5,403 bases of DNA, from NCBI GenBank assembly GCA_016199905.1, contig JACQFU010000370.1, forward strand, positions 1 to 5,403, in the 5' to 3' direction. The notes beneath the pieces are model-generated. The model ran no database searches and was not told the DNA's origin. It saw nothing but the letters and a program-made list of their open reading frames with translations. Shown in pieces: positions 1 to 5,403 of this stretch. This DNA comes from Candidatus Wallbacteria bacterium. GTDB taxonomy: Bacteria > Muiribacteriota > UBA6191 > JACPRK01. The position numbers were made by a program, and so were the translations under genes. Within the stretch, counting starts at the first letter, position 1, and every line of letters begins with the position of its first letter.

Positions 1-29
1 TGCGAATCCTGGTCCGTTGCCCGGACCAT
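1..29 (-). CDS. Possible start of the next Mla-cluster gene (partial, 9 codons)
   Basis: On the minus strand an ATG at 29-27 opens a frame that runs off the window edge, reading MVRATDQDS. An AAGGA motif (complement of 39-43) lies 9 nt upstream, a reasonable ribosome binding site. It follows the mlaE stop by about 100 bp on the same strand. In Mla/Mce-type clusters the permease gene is commonly next to the ATPase gene (mlaF), so this may be the ATPase N-terminus, but no Walker A or other ATPase motif falls inside the window. An alternative GTG start at 84 (just after the hairpin) also gives an open frame to the edge in a different phase. The product assignment is inference from context only. 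Confidence 0.3.
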
Positions 30-101
30 CCTTCACCGTCCTTGGAAGCGAGGCCGTCCCGAGCCGGTTGCGACTCGGCCTCACCTTCTAGCTATCGTCT
101 T

Positions 102-125
102 TCCGGCTTCGCTGGCAAAGCCGGA
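102..125. other. Short hairpin after the mlaE stop codon
   Basis: TCCGGCTT at 102-109 pairs perfectly with AAGCCGGA at 118-125 around an 8-nt loop. It sits 6 bp beyond the mlaE stop codon on the minus strand. No T-run follows on either strand, so it is not a canonical intrinsic terminator. It could be an mRNA-stability or attenuating hairpin between mlaE and the next gene, or chance in GC-rich DNA. Confidence 0.35.
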
Positions 126-130
126 GCCCG

Positions 131-962
131 TCATTTTATCAGCGAGGTCTTGTACTTGAAGAAGATCACGGACAGGAAGTAGTTCGTCACCAGCAGCAGT
201 CCCGTGATCATCACCACCGACGCCGTCGTCGCCTTGCCGACTCCCTCGGCCCCGCCTTCGGTCTTGAGCCCCTTGTAGCAGCTCACGATGGCGATGATGA
301 TGCCGAAGACGATCGCCTTCACCACGCCGCTCACCACGTCGTCGTAGGCCACCCAGTCGACGATCGACTTGCTGAAGGTGTCGCTGGAGATGCCGACCTG
401 AGTGACCGCCACCACGGCCCCGCCCAGGATTCCGACCGTCTCGGAGAACACCGTCAGGCACGGCAACACGAGCGCGCAGGCCAGCACCCGCGGCACCACC
501 AGGTAGCCCACCGGGTTGGTCGCCATCACGACCAGCGCGTCGATCTGCTCTGTCACCTTCATCGTGCCCAGCTCCGCCGCGATCGCGCTGCCGCTGCGGC
601 CCGAGACCGCCATCGCGGTCAGCAGCGGAGGAGACCGCCATCGCGGTCAGCAGCGGCGCCAGCTCGCGCGCCAGGGACAGCGCCACCGTCCCGCCGATGA
701 ACGTCTCCGCCTTGAGGTCGAGGAACTGTTTGCCAACCTGAACGACCAGCACCATCCCAGCGAACAGGCTCGTGATGCCGATCAAGGGCAGAGAGTTGAC
801 CCCGATCTCGTTGGTCTGCCGCAGCGCTTGCCGCCACGGAATCCGGCCTCGCGTCATCCAGTAGACGACCTGGACGCAAAGGATCGCCACCTGTCCCAGC
901 TCTCGAAGCAGGCCGACGATGGCGGCGCCTACGGCCGTCACGAAATTCTCGAATGGATCCAT
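131..962 (-). pseudogene. mlaE: MlaE-family ABC transporter permease, frame broken by a 28-bp insertion
   Basis: This encodes the inner-membrane permease of an Mla-type ABC system, which moves phospholipids between inner and outer membranes together with an ATPase (MlaF) and an MCE-domain protein (MlaD). The start is taken at 962 (protein begins MDPFENF); an upstream ATG at 1004 would add 14 charged residues not typical of the family. Residues 1-111 read well, with an amphipathic N-terminus, a hydrophobic segment at about 56-77 and the RELAPLLTAM motif at 99-108. The frame then shifts. The remainder is intact in another frame, with the family signature GRSGSAIAAELGTMKVTEQ followed by IDAL, then further hydrophobic segments and a C-terminus FFKYKTSLIK at the stop 131-133. 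Deleting 28 bp gives a continuous 267-residue protein, a normal MlaE length. As written, translation from 962 leaves frame after Ser111 and runs in a nonsense frame to a stop at 81. An internal ATG at 613 opens the second part. Neither start has a clear Shine-Dalgarno. Family identity is very secure; whether the break is real or a sequencing/assembly fault is not. Confidence 0.9.
603..656. repeat. 26-bp direct repeat, 28-bp period, inside mlaE
   Basis: Bases 603-628 and 631-656 are identical over 26 bp and are separated by the dinucleotide AG (629-630). On the coding (minus) strand each copy encodes PLLTAMAVS when read in the mlaE frame. The extra copy plus two bases adds 28 bp, which is one more than a multiple of three, so it breaks the reading frame. 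Flanking bases outside the copies do not match, so the duplication is sharply bounded. Confidence 0.95.
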
Positions 963-1030
963 CGCGTGGGGGAGGGGAGCGATCCGGGCTCGGTCCCGGC
1001 GCATCGCTCGGAACGAACGCGGCCGGAGGT

Positions 1031-1053
1031 TGCCTGGCCCCGGTCGCCAGGCA
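1031..1053. other. GC-rich hairpin in the divergent intergenic region
   Basis: TGCCTGGC at 1031-1038 pairs with GCCAGGCA at 1046-1053 around a 7-nt loop, an 8-bp perfect stem. It lies upstream of the mlaE start on the minus strand and upstream of the HEAT gene on the plus strand. There is no T-run, so a terminator is not supported. It could be an operator-like inverted repeat or a 5' leader structure. Confidence 0.3.
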
Positions 1054-1150
1054 TTCGACTCCTGAATGTCGGACTCCGGGGCCTTCGGCCGTAGGGGGAG
1101 CGCGCAGCTCGAAGGTCCCTCGACTTCACTGGCCTGCGGCGGAATCGTGT

Positions 1151-1161
1151 CTTATGATAAG
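1151..1161 (+). promoter_or_regulatory. Candidate promoter / operator: AT-rich palindrome with a -10-like hexamer
   Basis: CTTATGATAAG is an 11-bp palindrome (5-bp arms around a central G) and contains TATGAT at 1153-1158, one mismatch from the TATAAT consensus. It is the only AT-rich patch in the 276-bp divergent region 963-1238 and lies 78 bp before the ATG at 1239. No convincing -35 box at 16-18 bp spacing is visible; TTCACT at 1125-1130 is 22 bp away. The palindrome may be a repressor half-site pair overlapping the promoter. The rest of 963-1238 shows no gene or RNA that I can support. Confidence 0.35.
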
Positions 1162-1238
1162 CATGCGAGATCCTCCGCTCTGGCAGACGGGCGGAGCGCG
1201 CGGCTGACTTGCCGCGCTGGACCTCGACCCGGGGCCCC

Positions 1239-3086
1239 ATGACGACAGCCCAGATAGAAGAGCTCATTCGCCAGCTCAAGGACGCGAATGAAAATACCCG
1301 TCTGAAGGCTGCCAACCTTCTCACCAAGCCGCAGGGGCCCGAAGCCCGCTCCGCCGTTCCCGCGCTCAAGGAGATGTTCCTGGGCGATCCCAATCCTGCC
1401 GCTCGTTTCCTGGCCAAGAGGGCCCTGACCACTCTGGGCGAGAACGTCGAGCTTCTGGTCAACGAGGGCAAGGGCGCCGCCGCGACCGTGGACGCGGGCG
1501 ATGGGCAGGCCGGCCCGCAGGACGCCGACGTGCTCTGGCGGGTGGCCGCCGACATGATGCGGCCGGTCATCCCCGGTCTCTTCCGTCTGCTCGATTCCAA
1601 CGACGATCGGGTCCTGGACCAGGTTTCCGAGGCGGTCGAGAAGCTCGGAACGGTGCTGTGTGCAGCCCCGCTGCTGGAGGCGTTCGAGCGCGAGCAGACC
1701 CGCGCGCTGTCCGTGGAGGGCGCTTCCGGGGCGCTTGCCAGCTACGAGGATGTCAAGGGTCTCATCCACATCGCCAAGCTCAAGCACTCCGGCATCAATC
1801 CGTCGACTGCCGCCGCGATGGGGAACCTGCGCTGCCCCGAGGTGCTCGAGGCGCTCATCGACATGCTGCGAAGCGACAACGTCGTCCTGCGCAACAACGC
1901 GGTCCGGATCCTTTCGGAGCTATCGGACCCCAACACGATCGAACCTCTCCTGCGCCTGCTCGGCAGCGACAATCCGCGCCTGGAGGCCAAGGTCATCAAG
2001 ACCGTCAGCAAGATCACCCGCGAGAGCAACGAGAACAAAGAACTGGTCGTCCGCGCAGTGATGGCCCACTTCCGGCCGACCGAGTCCGAATTCAAGCTCT
2101 ACAGCATCGTCGAAGCCCTGGGCCGCATCACCCACGCCGGCACCTTGCCGTTCCTGACGGAGTGCCTGCGCCACCAGCTGCCCCGGGTTCGCGCCAACGC
2201 CATCGAGGCCCTCGCGCGCTTCAACCTGCCCGAGGACGATCTGATCCGCCTGATCAGCCCGCTGCTGATGGATGAGAACAACCGCGTGCTCGCCAACTCC
2301 GTCAGCGCACTCTGGCCGACGAAGGCGCGCGACCGGGCCAAATCCGTGATGGAGATGTGCATCGCTGCGACGGACAAGTGGTATCGCGCGTCGATCGCCT
2401 TCACGTTGGGCCAGATCGACGCCCCGGAGAGCGTCGGCCCGCTGATCGACCTGATGAAGGACACCGACTCCGACGTGCGCCGCAACGCGTTGAACGCCCT
2501 GGGCCGGCTGAAGAACAAGGCTACCATCGCCAAGCTGGTGGAGCACGTCAGCGACGACGACACCGAGGTCCGCATCAAGGCGATCGAACAAATCGGCAAG
2601 TCCGGCATAGTTGCCTACAACGACGTGCTGCATCTGATGATGATCGACGCCGAGAACTTTCCGCGCCTCCTGGCGACCATCGTGCTCGCCCTGGGACGCA
2701 TGCGACTGGTGGAGAACATCCCGACGATCTCCTATTATCTGAATGACAAGGACGAGCGGATCCGGGCCAATGCCGTCGAAGCCCTCGAGGCAATAAACGA
2801 CCAGAAGGTGATGAAGCTGATCGACCTGGCCATCTCGGACAATCATCCCCGCGTCCGCGCCAACGCAGTGAAGGCGCTCTGGCGCTTCGGCGAGTTGGGC
2901 ACAGTTCAGGTGGTTCGCAAGATGATCGACTCCCCCATGTCCGACCACCAGGCCAGCGGGGCCTTTGCCCTGGGTGACATGTCGGCCTCCGCCCGCGACA
3001 GGGCGAGCCTGGCGTCCTATCCCTTGCTCGTGACCGCCTTGCGGCGCTCGCCGCGGTTCCAGGAGCTGGCGGCCCAGTCGTTCTGA
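1239..3086 (+). CDS. HEAT-repeat protein, 615 aa
   Basis: This is a cytosolic all-helical repeat protein with no signal peptide or membrane segment. About 16 HEAT-like units of 30-35 residues run nearly the full length. The clearest begin near residues 200 (PEVLEALIDMLRSDN), 230 (PNTIEPLLRLLGSDN), 313 (LPRVRANAIEALARF), 395 (PESVGPLIDLMKDTDSDVRR), 489 (LVENIPTISYYLNDKDE) and 520 (DQKVMKLIDLAISDN). The second helix of several units carries the typical V/I-R-x-N-A-x-x-A-L pattern, with RANA three times. Residues about 73-100 form a Gly/Ala/Asp-rich linker separating an N-terminal pair of repeats from the main solenoid. Such solenoids generally act as protein-protein scaffolds; some are related to phycobilin-lyase-type HEAT repeats, but no catalytic motif is visible here. 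The start at 1239 (MTTAQIEELIRQL) is preferred because the first repeat begins there; it lacks a Shine-Dalgarno. A TTG at 1209 with GGAG 12 bp upstream would add 10 residues and cannot be excluded. The next gene starts 6 bp after the stop, so the two are probably cotranscribed and translationally coupled. The specific role is unknown. Confidence 0.9.
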   Translation: MTTAQIEELIRQLKDANENTRLKAANLLTKPQGPEARSAVPALKEMFLGDPNPAARFLAKRALTTLGENVELLVNEGKGAAATVDAGDGQAGPQDADVLWRVAADMMRPVIPGLFRLLDSNDDRVLDQVSEAVEKLGTVLCAAPLLEAFEREQTRALSVEGASGALASYEDVKGLIHIAKLKHSGINPSTAAAMGNLRCPEVLEALIDMLRSDNVVLRNNAVRILSELSDPNTIEPLLRLLGSDNPRLEAKVIKTVSKITRESNENKELVVRAVMAHFRPTESEFKLYSIVEALGRITHAGTLPFLTECLRHQLPRVRANAIEALARFNLPEDDLIRLISPLLMDENNRVLANSVSALWPTKARDRAKSVMEMCIAATDKWYRASIAFTLGQIDAPESVGPLIDLMKDTDSDVRRNALNALGRLKNKATIAKLVEHVSDDDTEVRIKAIEQIGKSGIVAYNDVLHLMMIDAENFPRLLATIVLALGRMRLVENIPTISYYLNDKDERIRANAVEALEAINDQKVMKLIDLAISDNHPRVRANAVKALWRFGELGTVQVVRKMIDSPMSDHQASGAFALGDMSASARDRASLASYPLLVTALRRSPRFQELAAQSF

Positions 3087-3092
3087 GCGCCC

Positions 3093-5381
3093 ATGCGCAA
3101 CCGAGCCGCCGAAGCCCGCAGGTCCGGCCAGATCATCCCGATCATCCTGATCTGCCTGTGCGTGATGGCGATCCTCGGCATCGCGATGCTCTTCACCGGC
3201 AGCTCGGACTATTCGCAGTCCGCGCTCGTGGTTTACGGGCTTCGCGCCCAGCAGCTCGCGCTGGCGGCGCAAGAGGAGGCCCAGGCCGCGCTCTACGATC
3301 TGCTCAACTCGCCCGTGCAGCCGCCGCCCAAGCTGCGCCTGGACCTCTTCAACGCCATCCGCAGTAAGGTCGGAGCCAACGACACGGGCGACGTCACCGA
3401 GTACAAGCTCCTCAAGGACGGCCTGGTGAAGCGGGCCGAGCAGCTCGCCAGCGCCAACGGCGGCAAGCTGGAGTCCGCCGACGCCCGCTTCTACGGGTTC
3501 CGGCGCGTGAAGTACACGACTAGCGGACTCTTCTCCTCCGAGAAGGAGTACTACCGCGACCCGATGCAGAAGTTCGACACCGGGGGCCTGCAGACGCCCG
3601 AGGACTACGTCGGCTACTACACGATCAAGGTGCGCGCGACCTACGGCAAGATCACGCGAGAGCTGACCCAGACGCACGACATGAAGGTCGTCGACGTGGC
3701 GCCGCCGGCCCGTCAGTTCGCGCTCTTCAGCTACTACAGCGCCGCCACCGAAAACGGGGGGCCGCCCTCCGACTACAGCCAGAACGACTTGAACGACGGC
3801 GGCGGGATTCGCGTTTTCGCCAACGGCTCGGGCCGCGTGTTCGTCCGCGGACCTTTCGTCGTCAAGCCGCGCGACGTCGACACCGGGGCCGGCGGCAAGT
3901 CGCCTCCCACCTGCGAGACCTTCCCCCCGGAGGAGAACCAGACCGAGCGCCAGCAGTGGTTTGGCTGGGCGGCCGTTCCACCCATCCGCGACGGCATCAT
4001 GGAGCGCGCGGGCCCGATGCTCGTGAACTTCGGCGTGACGCCGCGCCGCCCTTCGAGCCCCTCCGACCGGCGTCCCAGCCCGGTGCAGGCGATCGGCTCC
4101 CTGGTGGGTTCGGCGCTGCGCGACGTCTGGCTCTTCAACGATGCCGGCTGGTACATCAAGGAGGGGAAGAACCAGCCCCAGTGGTTTGCGGGTTCCCGCG
4201 CCTTCGACAAGAACGACGGCGGCGCCTTCTCCCTGGTGGGCGATCCCTCCGACACCGCCGCCGGCGGCTTCGTGCCGTTCGTGGGCCACCTCGTGAAGTA
4301 CACCGACAAGCGCGAGGTGACCGCCACGTCGCTGAAGTGGCAGCGCCCCGACAAGCGCTTCTGGGTCGAGCCCGACACCGATGCCGACAAGGACGTGCAC
4401 TACTCGATCGAGGCGGAGGGCGGCCTCATCGGCGAGTACAACCGTATCAGCTATCACCGCTGGACGCCGGCGCCCTGGGTCTTCGAGCACTACGAGGTCA
4501 AGGTGCTGCCCGACAAGCAGCGGATGAACTACGGCTACCACTGGGAGAAGTCCTACGAGGAGGGCTGGTGGGAGCGCACCGTCGGCGACTTCGTGACGGT
4601 GGCGACGTTTGGCCTGCTCGGCGTGCCGGGCGCGGTCATCACGTTCGTCACGCTCGACACGCTGGGCGTCAGGAGCTTCCAGGCGAACAACCCGCCGCTC
4701 GATCTCACGGGAGTCAAGGCATCCGATGTGACCAGTACCTATCCGCCGGGCTACCGCCCCTTCAGCGTCATCGCCACTCGCCACTACCCCAACCTGAAGA
4801 AGGTCGTCCCGGCCAAGGACTCCAAGAAGCCGCTCGTGCTCGACGGAGTGCTATGGACCGACGACCTGGCCACCGACTCGGGATTCGCCTACAAGGGCCG
4901 CGGCGTCCTCTTCAGCGACGGGCGCTCCGAGCAGACCTCCGACGTGAAGGGCGCCCGCGTCTTCCTGCCGATCCTGCCGCAGACCCCGACCGGACAGGAC
5001 CCCTCCAAGAACAAGGACGATTGGCTCACCTTGGTCTACACGAAGGACGAGAAGGGCAAGTCCCATCTGGGGGAGCATCAGGTGGAGTTTGCCTTCGTCC
5101 CCGAGGCGGGCGACCAGTCGGCCTCGGTGATCCAGGGAAGCGTGATGAGCTTGCAGGGTGTCCGTCCCAAGGAGAACGGCGCGGACATCGCCGGAAACCT
5201 GGTCTGCGGTTTCATGAACAAGTCGAAGCTCCCCCAGAAGGCGAAGCTGAACGTGCGCTTCAACTCCACGGTCCTTCCCGGGGCCGACGACGCCGCCGAC
5301 AAGAAGTTCGGCGACGGGACCTGGCACGTCCTGGCAGTCAGTCCGAGGCTGACCGGCTGGTACGATCGCCCCGAGCACTGA
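3093..5381 (+). CDS. Large pilin-like, membrane-anchored surface protein (PilX-like), 762 aa
   Basis: The N-terminus is short and basic (MRNRAAEARRSG), followed by one hydrophobic helix at about residues 14-35, then an amphipathic stretch rich in Ala, Gln and Glu (about 48-72). This is the layout of PilX-type minor pilins and other prepilin-like proteins: basic leader, Gly12 before the helix, then a helical stalk. The usual Glu at +5 after the glycine is absent. The long remainder is polar, rich in Tyr, Trp, Asp, Lys and Pro, and is expected outside the cytoplasmic membrane. The C-terminal third has beta-strand and turn patterns seen in PilX-like proteins: PLVLDGVLWTDDL at 580-592, KGRGVLFSDG near 603-612, VIQGSVMSLQGV at 679-690, ADIAGNLVCGFM at 697-708 and LNVRFNSTVLPG at 719-730. 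A second hydrophobic stretch (497-526) is discussed separately. The ATG lies 6 bp after the HEAT gene stop, without an evident Shine-Dalgarno, which suggests coupling. The reading frame is intact. The pilin-like topology is fairly well supported; the PilX relationship is inference by pattern, and the protein could instead be a lineage-specific anchored adhesin. Confidence 0.85.
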   Translation: MRNRAAEARRSGQIIPIILICLCVMAILGIAMLFTGSSDYSQSALVVYGLRAQQLALAAQEEAQAALYDLLNSPVQPPPKLRLDLFNAIRSKVGANDTGDVTEYKLLKDGLVKRAEQLASANGGKLESADARFYGFRRVKYTTSGLFSSEKEYYRDPMQKFDTGGLQTPEDYVGYYTIKVRATYGKITRELTQTHDMKVVDVAPPARQFALFSYYSAATENGGPPSDYSQNDLNDGGGIRVFANGSGRVFVRGPFVVKPRDVDTGAGGKSPPTCETFPPEENQTERQQWFGWAAVPPIRDGIMERAGPMLVNFGVTPRRPSSPSDRRPSPVQAIGSLVGSALRDVWLFNDAGWYIKEGKNQPQWFAGSRAFDKNDGGAFSLVGDPSDTAAGGFVPFVGHLVKYTDKREVTATSLKWQRPDKRFWVEPDTDADKDVHYSIEAEGGLIGEYNRISYHRWTPAPWVFEHYEVKVLPDKQRMNYGYHWEKSYEEGWWERTVGDFVTVATFGLLGVPGAVITFVTLDTLGVRSFQANNPPLDLTGVKASDVTSTYPPGYRPFSVIATRHYPNLKKVVPAKDSKKPLVLDGVLWTDDLATDSGFAYKGRGVLFSDGRSEQTSDVKGARVFLPILPQTPTGQDPSKNKDDWLTLVYTKDEKGKSHLGEHQVEFAFVPEAGDQSASVIQGSVMSLQGVRPKENGADIAGNLVCGFMNKSKLPQKAKLNVRFNSTVLPGADDAADKKFGDGTWHVLAVSPRLTGWYDRPEH

Positions 5382-5386
5382 ACTTC

Positions 5387-5393
5387 GAGAGAG
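5387..5393 (+). promoter_or_regulatory. Purine-rich ribosome binding site for the next gene
   Basis: GAGAGAG lies 6 nt before an ATG at 5400, the expected spacing for a Shine-Dalgarno. It is better than anything before the two upstream plus-strand genes and supports the ATG at 5400 as a true start. Confidence 0.45.
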
Positions 5394-5399
5394 CCCACG

Positions 5400-5403
5400 A
5401 TGG
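5400..5403 (+). CDS. Start codon of a further plus-strand gene (cut by the window end)
   Basis: An ATG occurs 18 bp after the stop of the pilin-like gene, preceded by a purine-rich leader. Only the start codon and one more base are present, so nothing can be said about the product. Its closeness suggests it belongs to the same operon as the HEAT and pilin-like genes. Confidence 0.45.

Noticed and set aside
81..610. The nonsense-frame extension of the 5' part of mlaE as a genuine novel C-terminus
   Set aside because: Beyond Ser111 it is an Arg/Gly-rich out-of-frame reading of the real MlaE C-terminal half, which is intact in the adjacent frame.
1080..1090. GGCC-TTC-GGCC mini-hairpin as a terminator
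   Set aside because: The stem is only 4 bp, there is no T-run, and such motifs are frequent by chance at this GC content.
516..1094. Plus-strand open frame opposite mlaE
   Set aside because: It is antisense to a strongly conserved MlaE coding sequence and gives an Arg/Pro/Ser-rich product without domain features.
963..1238. A tRNA or small RNA in the divergent region
   Set aside because: The hairpin at 1031-1053 does not extend into a cloverleaf, no T-loop consensus is present, and no terminator is visible.
938..1787. Minus-strand open frames covering the intergenic region and the start of the HEAT gene
   Set aside because: They overlap the HEAT coding sequence in antisense, have biased composition, and show no family motif.
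2181..2880. Repeated DNA segments encoding the RANA motif as a mobile or recombinogenic repeat
   Set aside because: The similarity follows from the HEAT protein repeat; the copies at about 2187, 2761 and 2850 differ at many synonymous positions and are not true DNA repeats.
1920..4784. A 954-codon open frame on the minus strand spanning most of two plus-strand genes
   Set aside because: Its translation is low-complexity and rich in Arg, Val, His, Gly and Leu with no recognisable domain, it crosses the gene boundary at 3086-3093, and long antisense frames are expected opposite GC-rich genes. The plus strand has clear HEAT and pilin-like proteins.

Overview
This is a GC-rich bacterial window (by eye well over 60 % G+C) with long, tightly packed coding regions. 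The organism cannot be named from it. An MlaE-type lipid-transport permease indicates a diderm (outer-membrane) bacterium. Leaderless-looking or weak ribosome binding sites, a long HEAT-repeat protein and a large PilX-like surface protein would fit a deep-branching or environmental lineage, but that is inference.

Layout. Positions 1-130 are the downstream side of a minus-strand Mla-type transport cluster: a possible start of the next gene (likely the ATPase partner, only 9 codons present) and a short hairpin. Positions 131-962 (minus) hold a clear mlaE homologue whose frame is broken by a 26-bp direct repeat with a 28-bp period at 603-656. Removing 28 bp restores a perfect 267-residue MlaE. 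Positions 963-1238 are a divergent intergenic region with the most AT-rich patch of the window, an 11-bp palindrome overlapping a -10-like hexamer, and a GC-rich hairpin. Positions 1239-3086 (plus) encode a 615-residue cytosolic protein made of about 16 HEAT-like repeats. Six bases later, 3093-5381 encodes a 762-residue protein with one N-terminal membrane anchor of pilin-like form and a long extracytoplasmic part whose C-terminus resembles PilX-type or polymer-adhesin passenger regions. At 5400 another ATG with a purine-rich leader begins a further gene in the same direction.

How they fit. The plus-strand genes look like one operon: a HEAT scaffold protein, then an anchored surface or pilus-like protein, then an unseen third gene. 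The functional link between the HEAT protein and the anchored protein is inferred only from adjacency. The minus-strand Mla genes are divergent and probably functionally separate. The two points most worth a second look are the duplication that breaks mlaE (a real mutation or an assembly fault) and the uncharacterised HEAT / pilin-like pair.
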